From contig ML996694.1 of assembly GCA_010356995.1 (NCBI GenBank), positions 671,163 to 735,162 on the forward strand: a stretch of 64,000 nt of DNA. The letters run 5' to 3'. The stretch's first letter is position 1, and each line of letters starts with the position of its first letter. Source of the stretch: Trichodelitschia bisporula. Its lineage: Eukaryota; Ascomycota; Dothideomycetes; Phaeotrichales; Phaeotrichaceae. Below are positions 50,438 to 61,675 of this stretch, in pieces. Position numbers and translations under genes: made by a program. The notes beneath the pieces were generated by a model. That model was given only the letters and a program-made list of their open reading frames with translations. It had not been told where the DNA came from and did not search any database.

Positions 50438-53400
50438 ATGTCCACCGAAGCGGTACGCTCTCTCCTCAAGAATGCCTTTGTCTATGCGCCGCCTACTGAC
50501 ATTGCCAAACAGGTGCATCCGCTGAGAATTCAAAAAAACCCGACATCTTCACCGTTCAGGCCAAAGAGCAGCGCACTTCCGCGTCCGCTCACCGAGATCA
50601 GCCCCATGGAGCGCCGACGCAACTCGCCGAGCTTCCAGCAAGGCAAGGTGAGCGATCGCCGCATTCCGGGTCTGAAACCCGCTAATGATACCCAGATGGC
50701 ACTCAACCGCGAATCGTCGCCTTTCGATTCTTCTCCTTACCACAAGAATTCTCCGCACAGCTTTTGGAAGGAGCGGGAGGTTACCGCTTCGCCCAGTCTT
50801 TTCTCGTCGGAGAACGACTTCTCGCGTGACTTGTCGCCTTCGGCTGCAAAGCGTCGCTCCATCGAAAACCTCATGAAGGCATCCCGCGTCAAGAACAGCA
50901 GCATGTTTGCTCGTGAGCACAAGAACGAGTACGACCCGACGAGCACGCCGGTTGTCGAGCGTCCGCTTGCTGCTGGCCGTCCGCTGTCGCTTATGACCAC
51001 CAATGCCTTTTCTCCTCGTCCCGAGAGCCCGGCTCCTTCGAACCCCGCCTATCGCGGACATCGCCGTGGCGAGAGTCAGAATAAGATTCCGCTTCTCAGC
51101 CCGACAAAGGTTGCTTCCACTTTCAAGGAGAACTCGCCTTCGCCGCGCGATACGGGCTCGCCGACCAAGTCGTCACTCGCAAACAAGAACAACACGCTCC
51201 CGCGCAACTTCAACCCTTACAAGCAGGACAATTGGTCCGACGAAACGGTGTCCAAGGTTGAGCCGCAGCGCCCTCTGCGTCGTCATGCTAAGAGCGTGAC
51301 CTTTGACACGGCGCCGCCTGAGATCAACGAGTACGAGATGGTCACGCCAGACCCATCATCTGTGGCATCTGGTTCCCGCGAGGGCAGCTATGACATGGAT
51401 CTCGAAGATGAGGAAGTGAGCTTTGATAACACATATTCCGATCATGACGACAGCTTCGATGCGTCTCTTGAGGATACGGACAAGACGCCCATTGTTCTTC
51501 CTGGCGACTGGAACATGACTCCTGATCCTGGAAACGCGACACTGACGAGCAAATTTCATGATTCCTTCGGGAAGAGCGATACGCCGTCCCGGCAGTGGCA
51601 TGCTTACCGTACCGCATCGGTGAACTCCGACGAGTCACGTCCCCTTCCTCCGCTGCCTTCGGGCGACAACAGCTTCAACGCTGGTCCCGCTCAGCGCTCG
51701 CTTCCGCAGCTGCCCGATGTGCGTACTGGATCCCAGGGCGATGTTCTCGGGATGAAGGAGCACGCGATGGAGCTCGAGGACCGCTTGCGGTTGATGGAGA
51801 TCCGCGACTCGCCTCAGCCCACTGAGAAGAGCCACTACACGGAGAATGCTCTGCATATCAAGAAGAACGGCCTTGGCATTCAGATCCACGAGGAAGAGGT
51901 TGAGGTTGAACAGGAGGTGCAGGTGAAGTGCGAGCAGTCGACTGATGAAGACTACGAGCCCAAGCCCATTTCTCGTGAGTCCATCCTGCGCAAGGTCAAG
52001 AGTCGCACCTTCCATTATGACGGGCGCGAGTACGGTCCGCTTGAGGATGAGGAGGACTACCTCAATCTCGATCCCGATGTTCCGATCCCGTCTCGCGAAG
52101 CGTCATCCAACTTCGACGAGGTTGTCCAGGATGCGGAGATTCGTGCGCAGATCAAGATGGAAGAGGAAGAGATTGATCTCTACTCCATTCCTGAACTGTA
52201 CGCGCGCTCTCCCGAGAGCGAGGAGCATGAAGAGCGTGAGGGCTCCGTTATTCGTCATCCCATGCCTGAGTACGATGATGACGACGACGCCAGCCAGTAC
52301 TCTCAGCAGCACTCGGAGGAGCCAACCCAACAGTCTAACGGCAGCGCAGAGGACGACGGTCCACCAACCCCCAAGATTGAGAGCGGCATCAGTACCAGCA
52401 CTCCTCACAAGGAGGATGCGAGTCAGATTCTCCCTGACTTCCCTTCAATGCTTGATGATTCGAACTTCGGGACTGGGTTTGAAGCCTACATGAGCTCTAC
52501 CTCGACACCCCCACCTCCGCCGCCCAAGGATGAGTTCAAGCAGGAGACGACTCGTGCTCTTCCCGCTCTTGAGCCAGTGCAAAAGTTCTTCGAGCGCCCT
52601 CAAACACCTGAGCGTCAGATCACTCCTGAGTACGACGACACCGAGTCTGAGCCGAGCACTCCGACCTCGGTCGTTCATCGTCCGATGGATCGTGAGGAGG
52701 AGGAGGAGCGTGCCCCATCTCCTGTCGTGCCTGAGCGTCATGCAACTATCAAGGCTCCCGGTAGCGGGTTGAAGACTCGTCCGTCTGCCACTCCAGCCGA
52801 TATCCAAGCCATGGCCGCTACTCGTCGCCAAGTCAGCGGTCAAATTGCACCACCCATTCCGGATAAGAGCCCCAAGCGCTTCTCCATGAGCTTGGAGCCC
52901 GAACCGCAGCCCGAGGAATTTGAAGAGGGTACCTCGAGCGAGGGATCTGAAGAGACGGAGAACGGCAATGGCTCGCCCAAGCGTCGTGAGTCCTTCAAGA
53001 TGAAGCTCGATCTGCCCGACACCCTTGAATGGGGCGAAGATCTCAGCTTCGGCTTGGACAAGGAATTTGATCGCGTCATTGAGTCTTCAAAGGTAGACTT
53101 CCTCCAACCCCGTTTGCGTGTACCGTCCTCCACTCCGGCATCTCATGCAGCGGCGCGGGGGATGATGCGTCGCGACCCCTCTAGAACTCATCATGCTAAC
53201 CCACTTTCGTATAAAAAGAAGGGCTACCTTATGCGTCAAAACACCAAGGTCGTCGTTGCGAAGCGCAACTTCAGCAATGAATTGCCTCCTCCTGGGTCAC
53301 CTACGCGACCTAGCTCAGCGCACTCAGTGTCGGCGCATCCCGCGCAGCGCAAGCCTAGCCATGAGCGCACCAAATCGTGGACTACGGAGCCTTGGAACCC

Positions 53401-55044
53401 GAAGGCACGCCGCAAGAGTGGTCGTACGCCTTCTGGGAAGCGCCAGTCCATGGGCCCGCCTATGGGTCCGGCGCCGCCTATGCCCGGTCAGGAGAGCGCC
53501 GTTAGCAACAACCTCGGCACCGTTGTTGAGGGGCAGATGATGGGAGTGGAAGAGATGGAGGAGGGTGCTGAACGCGGTCGCCTGTTTGTTAAGGTGGTTG
53601 GCGTCAAGAATCTTGAGCTGCCGCTGCCGACAAGTAAGTCTTACCCTTGCTTCCAACTACTCTTTACTAACAGCTACAGGCGAGCGTACTTACTTCCAAC
53701 TCACGCTGGACAACGGCCTCCACTGCGTGACAACCTCCTGGCTCGAGCTCGGCAAAACCGCCCCCATCGCGCAAGAATTCGAACTCGTCGTCCTCTCCGA
53801 CCTCGAATTCCAACTCACGCTGCAAACCAAACTCACCCCTCCCCCCAAGATGGCCCCGCCCATCACCCCCTCTTCACCCACAAAAGCTAAAGCGCCCATT
53901 AAAAAGTCCTCCTTCTCGCGCTTCCTCTCCTCCCCCAAGAAGCGGCGCGAAGCCGAGCGCCAAGCGGCGGCCGAAGAAGAGGATAGGCAAACGCGCGCCC
54001 ACCGTGCCGCACTCGACGCCCAGCGTCGTGCTGCGCAGCTGAACCCGTCTGCCTGGGACCTGCTGCATGAGCTTGTTGGTGGCGATGGCAGCTTCGGGCG
54101 CGCGTATGTGAGCCTCAAGAGCCATGAGCAGGGGTGCTTCGGCAGGCCGTTCACCGTCGATGTGCCTGTTTTCAACGAGTGGGCGCTCGAGCAGGACGCC
54201 GCTATTGCGAGCTCTGTTAAGTCGAAGCGTGCTGGGGGCGCGGCCCGCCGCCCGCCGTATAAGGTCGCGGAGTTGGAGTTGCAGTTGCTATTTGTGCCCC
54301 GTGTTAAGGGCGCGCGGGATGAGGATTTGCCGAAGAGTATGAATGCTTGTGTGCGGGAGATGAGAGAGGCGGAGGAGGAGGGCAAGCGGGAGTGGGAGGG
54401 GTTTTTGAGTCAGCAGGGTGGTGACTGCCCGGTAAGGCCTTTTTTGATTGATATAATGGGACACAAGCTAATCACAACAGTACTGGCGCCGCCGCTTCTT
54501 CCGTCTGCAAGGCACACAATTCACCGCCTTCCACGAGACGACGCGGCAACCGCGGGCCAAAATCGATCTCTCAAAAGCCACCAAGCTCATTGATGACAAA
54601 TCCGCCCTCATGAAGCCCGACGGCGCTAAGGCCAGCAAGGGGCGGCGCAAATCCGCCTTCGGCGAAGAAGAAGAGGGCTACATGTTCGTGGAGGAGGGCT
54701 TTAGGATCCGCTTCGCCAATGGCGAGATCATTGATTTTTACGCCGATAATGAGAAGGATAAGGCGGGGTGGATGGCTGTGCTGGCGAAGACGGTGGGGCG
54801 TGAGGCTGGTGCGGGGAGTAAGGGGTGGTGTCGCGCGGTGCTGGAGCGGGAGCGAAGGGCGAGGTCTGCGGCACGGAAGGCGAATGGCCTGCCGGAGCAG
54901 CAGGTTCAGGGCACGCGCTCGGTTCCGGTGTCCCCGCGGAAGCCGAGCCGCGAGGCGCCCGCTGTTATGCAGGCGCAGATGGAGAGGGAGGGGGTGGAAC
55001 AGAGGCGGGAGCGCAGGAAGCAGGTCCAGAGCATGATCTTTTAA
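50438..55044 (+). CDS. bud4: Bud4/anillin-like septation protein with PH domain
   Basis: Marks septation sites and organises septins at the cortex. Four exons (50438-50452, 50513-53633, 53680-54431, 54481-55044) give 1483 aa. The 60-nt first intron (GTACGC, branch CTACTGAC, AACAG) is in frame; splicing gives MSTEAVHPLRIQKN, which fits Bud4 N-termini. The first about 1000 residues are disordered, SP/TP-rich and acidic with KSVTFDTAPPEINEY-like CDK-site clusters. An anillin-homology region begins at RGRLFVKVVGVKNLELPLP and runs through TYFQLTLDNGLHCVTTSW. A C-terminal PH domain follows (YWRRRFFRLQGTQFTAFHE to FYADNEKDKAGWMAVL). Domain order and length match fungal Bud4. Confidence 0.93.
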
Positions 55045-55599
55045 GCGACCGGTCGGTGGGACTGGCGTTCGGGGCTCTGCTTTGCGGTCGGTGTTCAAGG
55101 AGTGTGGGGGTGGATGGTGGGAATTTGATCAAACTGGTGGATATGGGGATGGGGGGAGTTGAGGCTGCTTTGGGCGTTTTTGCGGATTTTGTACGTGGCG
55201 TCGTGTTCATGTCTCGTTTGGTCCGAACGCCCGGCGTAGGAATACGCTTTGAGCCCGTGGCGATGTTTGTTAATGAGTGGATGAAGATCAATTATTGTTG
55301 CTACTACCTTGTGTCTATGGTGATATGCCTGGATCTATCCCTCTTGATACGTAGAGCTTGCCTGCGTGATGATATACCTAAGGTGCGCAACGCTCTACCC
55401 GCTCCAGAGCAAACAATCTCAACCTTGCAATGTGGTAGCACCAGATCCGCGCAACCACCCAGCCAAACTCGCGAGCAAACTCGCGTCTATGACAACGATC
55501 TGCCAATCTCCTCTCCTCCCCTTTGTTTTCTAACTCATCCGTCTAACTCATCCAGCCCCTTAGACCTGAACCCATACCATCTCAACGATCTACATCTCG
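55045..55599. other. intergenic BUD4 / MGASVS gene
   Basis: About 555 bp; a pyrimidine-rich stretch precedes 55600. No gene is visible. Confidence 0.4.
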
Positions 55600-57398
55600 A
55601 TGGGCGCCTCGGTATCAACCACTGCCCCTCTACCCCCGCCAAAAGGCTACCTCCTCCCCGTCTGCGACCACGACCCCGCGCCCCCGCCTTATCACGCTCA
55701 TCCTCCCGCTTATAGTCGTGGGAAGTGGGGCTGGCCCCGCGAAGGCTATGGGTACGCCGACGACTGCGGACCGGGAGGCGGGTATGGTCCCGGTCCAGGC
55801 TGTGACGGAGGCGGAGGCTGCGGACCAGAGGGGTGCTATGCCCCAAAGGCAAAATACAGCCCACCATCGCCGCAGCAGGAGTACCCCCAGCATCACAGGC
55901 GCGGACAGGAGGGGCAGTATCCGCGGCAACATGCTCAGCGCCAACCGGGGTGTGGATGTGACTGCCACGGGTGTGGTGGTGAGCAGGGCCAGGGGCAGGC
56001 GTATCCGGTCCACCAGCCTAGTAGTACGAACTTGCACCACCCACCGCATGCGTATCACCCGCATCCTCCAGCGCACCTACATGCCCATCCGCCCGCCCCG
56101 GCGTGTCTACAACCTCCTAAGCCGAGGAAGTTCCATATCCGGGGCACGCTAGGCCCTGAGGCTGTGGATCTTGCGCTCGCAGAGGCGGAGACATGTCCGT
56201 GCTGTGGATGCGAAGAGAAGGGGAAGTGCGGGGAGAGGGTTAAAGAGCTTGAGTTAAGGGGATTGAAGGAAGAGGGCAAGGCCCGGGTGAAGAGCGAGGA
56301 GCGGGGGCGGAGGAGGAGGAGTAGAACTGCTGAGAGTGTAGGAGTGGGGAAGAGGAGGAGTGACAGCCGGTTAGCGGATATGGAGCGCAGGGTTGGGGAG
56401 TTAGGGAGGGAGTGGCGGGCTTTGAGGGGCGGTGCGGGGGAAGACGGGGGATTTGACGGCGGTTATGGGCGGGGTTTTGGGAGAGGGGGGCCTGGGGAGG
56501 GGGACATGGAGGGGATAAGGCGCATGAGTACTGGTCTCGACGGCCTGGGCCGGGCCATGGATTCGCGGGCGCGGCCGAGGGATCCTGGACTCGGTATGGG
56601 ACGTCTAGGCGACCGGCTTGGCGATGACCGGTTCGGCGGCCTCGGTATGGGTGGAATGGGCGGAATGGGGGACCGACTCGGAGGCGATAGACTCCAAGGG
56701 CTAGGTGACAGACTCGGCGGTGAACGACTGGGCGGCCTAGGAGACCGTCTCAACACCGACCGGCTAGGCGCGCTAAACGAGCGTCTCGCCGCCGACCGCC
56801 TCGGGCCTGGCCCCGGCCTCCCCGGCCCCAGCGCCCCCGGGTTCGACTCCTTCGAAGACGACAACTTCGGCCCGTCGGATCCGCGCTTTGCGATGCCGCG
56901 CCTCGGGCACGGAGGCCCAGGTCCGATGCCGCTGGGGCGCTGGGGCGGGGCGGGCGCCGCACGCCGGAAGCGGAAGCCGGGAAGAAGAAGGGAACGGGAC
57001 GAGGGTGAGGGGTTCGGGGAGGCGCCCGAGGGGGCGGGCGAGGAGGAGGGCTGGGAGGACGGTGAGTTCCCCTGCTTTTTGCGAGGTGGTGCTAAGGGTA
57101 GTGCGCTGATGGTGTAGTGCGCTCGCCGGGGGCGGAGGTGCCGCCAGCGCCGGGACTGGGGCTAGGGGGGTTTGGAATAGGGAAGGGCGCAAAGAGGAGT
57201 CGGGCCAGTGAGCCGCCGAGGGCATCGGTGCCGATGGAGCGGGAGGTGAGGAGTCCGCCGCCGTTTACGTTTCCGGGTGCGCCGGGGCAGATTGCGGTGC
57301 TGAGGCCGTTGGTTGGAGGGGGGCGGGAGGAGAAGAGGGCGATGGCGGAGACGGTGGATGAGGGGAGTGTGGGGCGCGCTGGGCAGCAGATGACGTGA
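55600..57398 (+). CDS. Low-complexity Cys/Gly/His-rich protein, putatively N-myristoylated
   Basis: Two exons (55600-57061, 57118-57398) give 580 aa; the 56-nt intron has GTGAGT and a TAG that doubles as the unspliced stop. The N-terminus MGASVSTT fits the N-myristoylation pattern (Gly2, Ser6). Next come Pro/Gly/Tyr stretches with CGCDCHGCGG, His-Pro repeats (HAYHPHPPAHLHAHPPAP) and a compact Cys cluster (CPCCGCEEKGKCGERV). A basic region and short coiled coil (DMERRVGELGREWRAL) follow. Residues about 330-410 hold degenerate LGDRLGGDRLxG repeats. The C-terminus is basic then acidic. I recognise no family. Membrane attachment is inferred from the N-terminal motif. Confidence 0.7.
56584..56820 (+). 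repeat. DRLG-type coding repeat tract
   Basis: About eight degenerate units of ten to eleven codons (LGDRLGDDRFGG, MGDRLGGDRLQG, LGDRLGGERLGG, LGDRLNTDRLGA, LNERLAADRLGP) within the MGASVS gene. The DNA copies are diverged. Confidence 0.8.
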
Positions 57399-57847
57399 CG
57401 ATCGTGGCGGAGGTGGAGATGAAGTGTTTGGGGGAGGAGCCTGTTGGGTTTCGGGTTGGAAGTGAAGATGGGAGATGGGATGATTGAGTGCGTGCAATCT
57501 GAGATGACGTGAAGCAAGGAAGAAGCATTGGCATTCTCGGAAGGAGTATATTTACCGGGGGAAGTCACAGAAAGCAGGACTAGAAGGAAACCTGGGATAG
57601 CGGGAAGGAGGATACGTTGCCAAAGTCATGGTGATGTTCCCATCATGGGATGGCGAGGGGCGGATATGGAACCCTACGCGGTCATAATTGAGACGTGAGG
57701 CGGATTAGCTATTCATGAGCTATCATCAGCAGTTTATTGATGAATGAAGACTCGCCTTTTGGGCATTGCTAGGTCCATCTGATGTACCCTCCATTTTCTT
57801 ACAATAGACTGCTTCCAGCTCTCGACCATCCGGTCCAGCTCGAGGCT
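57399..57847. other. 3' flanks of convergent genes
   Basis: About 450 bp between the MGASVS gene and the minus-strand gene; nothing recognised. Confidence 0.35.
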
Positions 57848-58547
57848 TCACGCAGCTCTACGCCTCATTGACTGTCGAGGCCGCTTATAGTACTTCTGCC
57901 ACCTATACTGATAGTGCGTCCGGAACATTTTCGACGGCAGTGTGCCACCCCACTGATCCGCCTCAGTAGTCGCTGCTAACTCCCGCTGAAGATTCTTCAG
58001 GGCAATCTTCATCATGGAAGCATGACCGCGATAGACACGGATCCGTGCCTCATCAACATCGGCTCAGGCCTTTAGAGCGTCTCTCTGGGCATGGACAGCA
58101 CGCATCTGTCCCTCATCAACAGTGTACCGGGCTCTTGCAGCATCAGTCATGGCATGCGCAGCGCGCTCTGTGGCGATCCCAGCCATCGCCCTTTGTTGCT
58201 TCGCCTGGTCTTCGGCCCGGTCGTGCTGACTTTGGGCCTTCTTTGCTTGGATTTTCAGTTTCTCGGTATGTGAGCATTTCCTTCCGTAAACTTAAGGGAA
58301 GAGAACGGAGTATATCTGAAGGGTCCCAGACAGTATCCGGTTTCCGATGCTTCGTGCTAGAGGACTGCGGTGCGGCGGAGTAGCTAGGAGGAGCATCGGA
58401 GGGAGGGACATTGACGAGAGTGGCACCGGAGGGAGGGTCATCGACGAGAGGGGCATCGGAGAGAGGGCTACGGAAATGCTAGGATCTGGCAATATGCGGC
58501 ATAGGAGTAATGACACTCACGATCTGGAAGCGTTGGACACGGGCCAT
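57848..58547 (-). CDS. Overlooked small coiled-coil gene with one in-frame TGA
   Basis: Exons 58547-58521, 58478-58292 and 58245-57848 total 612 nt (203 codons) with matching phases; the introns are 42 nt (GTGAGT...CCTAG) and 46 nt (GTTTAC...CCAAG). The N-terminus is MARVQRFQI, then a Pro/Ser/Asp-rich stretch (SDAPLVDDPPSGATLV), then a helical Gln/Ala/Arg-rich segment (QSQHDRAEDQAKQQRAM, RAAHAMTDAARARYTVDE). A TGA at 58064-58066 is codon 132. The frame then stays open for 71 more coherent codons (MMKIALKNLQRELAATTE, MFRTHYQYRWQKYYKRPRQ). Either it is a pseudogene, or a further 48-nt in-frame intron (donor GTCCAT, acceptor GATGAG) removes the TGA. I recognise no family. Confidence 0.45.
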
Positions 58548-59284
58548 TTCAAGTTGCTGCTAATGCGCAAGACCGTCGTGAGGCCCCGTAAAGGCTAGGA
58601 TGGAAACGCTTGAAAGCTGATATGATGGAATAGACCTAGTGAAGGCCACTGTGACTTCTTTAATGTGAATATGATAACACATATCAGCGTACAAGACAGG
58701 TGGCTGGAGAAGTGCTGCTGTTGATGGTGATGTTCGATGTATGGTTCAGTACTCATGCTAAATATGTCCGCATCTTGGGCAAAAAACACTGAATCTCATT
58801 TGGGCCTTCCTCCACCGGCGAGACCCAAACCACATATGGACGGCAGTGGCCTTGCTGCCCCTAGGCAGGATGATCATCGACGGAATTGAAGAAGCTTAAG
58901 CGGGTTGCAAAGGCTTCAAGCATGTAGCATGGAGGTCGGAGCCCGCTGAGACACATCTGCTTGCATGGTTTCGTTTGTCTACAAAGGATGATGTTTGAGT
59001 GTTTGTGTGGGTGCGGACGTGGAACAATGAGGCAAAGATGTTGACGTTGTGACTCCATGGATATTTATGTCGCCAAGGCATCAATGTCAGCCTCAGGGGC
59101 CTTTTCACAACAGCGCTAAACCGGATACAGCCATCCCACCCCTCTCCAACTGCCAAGGCGCCTCCTAACCCCCAGACTCCACTTTGCGAGTGGAACCTCT
59201 CGACTTCCTTAGGTCGCCACCTGCATCACGCCCCAACTCCTCCCCCACTATCATCACCACCAAACACCTTTCCACTCGTTGCCT
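58548..59284. promoter_or_regulatory. divergent interval, small gene / SGF73
   Basis: About 740 bp between two head-to-head starts. A minus-strand ORF at 58896-59156 has no recognisable pattern. The SGF73-proximal side is pyrimidine-rich. Confidence 0.35.
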
Positions 59285-60656
59285 ATGGCCGCTTCCAACG
59301 GCTCTCGCAAAGGTACTGTGGCCTCCCGATCACGACCCACCAACGCCGCCACTAACGACGCCTCAGCACCCTCCGCCATGCCCCCCGCAAAGACGAATAT
59401 CATCGATCGCAGCGTCTTCGACAAGTACCTCACTCCTGCCGACAAGAAGACCTTCAAGGCCGTCAAGTTTCGCAAACCCCTCCCCAAGCAAACAGAGCCC
59501 GGCAGTTGGTCCGAGAGCAAGGTCTTCGACGACAAGGACAAGCCGCCCACCCCTACGTCACCCCTTATCAATCCCCTCAATGACAAGATCGCCGCCGCTT
59601 TCCCTACGGGACGCCCGTTTGATGACCGCGTCGACACGGTTCAGTGCAAGCACTGCAAGAAGCCCGTCCTCCCTATCGCCGCCCCGGCCCACATCAAGGA
59701 GTGTTTGAAGAAGAAGCAGGAGAAGCTGCAGCGGAAGAAGGAGGCCAAGGAGGCCAAAGACGCAGCACTACGCAAGGAACGCAACGGTGGAGTTTCTCCG
59801 GCACCGTCAGAGGCAGGGGACGGAGGGGAGAAGCGTACCACGGGCGGTGCACGGAAGTCGGCCGCTGCCGTCGTCGACGGCGAGTCTGTCGCGAAGAAGA
59901 CGGGCAAAAAGCGCAAGGCGGATGATGAAGGAAAAACGACGGTCGCGACGAAGAAGAAAAAGAAGGAAGAACCCAAGGCCAAGGTTCCCAAGCCAAAGGG
60001 GCCGGTCGACGTCGAGAAGCAGTGCGGTGTGTTGCTGGCCAACGGATCGCAGTGCGCGCGTAGCTTGACGTGCAAGAGTCACTCGATGGGAGCTAAGCGT
60101 GCTGTGCAGGGTCGGAGTCTCCCATACGACGTCCTCTTGCACCAGTACCAGAAGAAGAACCAGGCGAGGCAGCAGCGTACGTCATTCTCGTAGTTATCAT
60201 CATTTACTAACAGAATCAGGGGCCGCTATGGACGCAAACGCTCCTCTTGAAGACGACTTCGAGCCTCCAGGAACGGTCGACTCGGACGAGGAGCGCGATG
60301 CCGTCATGTCTGCCATTCATCGCTCCCTACACCACAATCCTATCACGGGATCACGGTTGTCTGGCACGCCCATCGTTGCAGCACCGCTGTTCTCCATACG
60401 CAATCGCTACAAGCACGTGCGCATCAAGGACATGCTCGCAAATGCCTTGGGGGGCTCCCGAGGCGGTGGGCTCTTTACCACCAATCATGCTCAGGCTCTG
60501 GGTGGGGGACTGTTTGGTACTGGCGCCATGCAGATGCCTGACAGTGCGAGCACGGTTGGCCCGGCTGATGGGTTCGAGAGTCGCCGTCAGAGCATTGCGC
60601 CTGGGCGTCCGCCGCTGCCTGGTAGTCGGAAGCAGAGCATTGTTGGGGCTGCTTGA
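59285..60656 (+). CDS. sgf73: SAGA deubiquitinase-module subunit Sgf73 (ataxin-7 / SCA7 domain)
   Basis: Anchors the Ubp8 deubiquitinating module to the SAGA co-activator in the nucleus. Two exons (59285-60176, 60220-60656; 43-nt intron with branch TTACTAAC) give 442 aa. The N-terminal zinc finger is VDTVQCKHCKKPVLPIAAPA with the downstream HIKEC. A Lys-rich basic linker with NLS-like stretches follows (KKTGKKRKADDEGKT). The SCA7 domain reads VEKQCGVLLANGSQCARSLT, then CKSHSMGAKRAVQGRS and YDVLLHQY, the block that docks Sgf73. The C-terminal tail (RYKHVRIKDMLANALGG) is typical of fungal Sgf73. Confidence 0.94.
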
Positions 60657-61675
60657 GACGTTTCGCTATTGCTCGTTTGTGCTGGTTTAGCAGGGTCAGG
60701 AAATGCACCTAGGTTGGTGTACCCCCTCTTGCTTTCGATATGGCCTGCTAACGGGATAGGCATCATTTTTGGAAATATTTGTTCGGAGTTGGGGCGTTGC
60801 GCTCGCTGATGATTTTACCACGACAAAACTGAAAGATGATATGAATGGTCCATTGCAGCAACTGTAGGATATGAGCGTTAAGCTGGGATTGAGAAGAGGT
60901 TCTACGACAGCCATATAGGCATAGTCTCACCTCCGCACATCAATAAGAGCAATGTTGATGCTCACAACCACCTCATTGCCACGCAAGTTTCCTGTCGTGC
61001 CGCCTCCGTGCACGTGCTTGTACCATCCCTGCCACGCACCGGCATCGCCTGATCTGATTCTCCGGCATCACCACTTTAACGTCGTGCATCACTTTCAACG
61101 TCGTGCATCACTTTCAACGTCGTGCGCCACTTCCACCTGCAGTACCTCTTCCATCTGTCCAGCTATTACCAAATTGGGCTCATATCCGCGCAAACTGAGC
61201 CCCCCGTTGGGATATAAGACGTAACTGTATGACGCCTCCCCGCCACGTTTCCTCTTAATAGCCATATACGCCCTGACGAAGCCCTACCCCATACCCCTTG
61301 GAGCTAATATAGTAGACCGGAGAATTGCAGCGCCCATCCACATTCGGCGCGGGATGGAAGCCCACACTGCGGTCCTCGCTGCTGCCCACGCTTACCGGGT
61401 GGAATATTTCCCACAAAGGACCAAGCGGACTAATACCTTCGACCTCGATCCGGCGCGGCGACGCCGTGCCCCCACACAATGGCACGCTAAACACACTGCC
61501 CAGAGTATCTGTGCCTGGACACGGGGTCGCGGAATGATTATGGGCACGGGTCCTGGGTTGAGCCACGACCGAATATTGGATGGGCTCGGCACCAGAGTGT
61601 ATAATGCGCACACGTCGGCCTGATTGTTTCTAATCCCAGTATTCCACACCATCGTTTTTGCAATCACGAACGACG
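60657..61675. other. 1.0-kb interval before GH3 gene
   Basis: Holds the 19-nt repeat at 61078-61134 and a minus-strand open frame (61255-61611, 118 codons; GTG at its 5' end, no ATG) of uncertain status. The rest is SGF73 3' flank and beta-glucosidase promoter. Confidence 0.4.
61078..61134 (+). repeat. 19-nt tandem repeat, three copies
   Basis: Units AACGTCGTGCATCACTTTC, a second identical unit, and a diverged third (AACGTCGTGCGCCACTTCC). Confidence 0.9.

Noticed and set aside
56584-56820. Possible CRISPR array
   Set aside because: The regular units are degenerate coding repeats (DRLG) without unique spacers, in a eukaryotic genome.
57399-59284. Possible transposon remnant
   Set aside because: No terminal repeats, target duplication or transposase/reverse transcriptase motifs; the coding signal is better explained as a small spliced gene.
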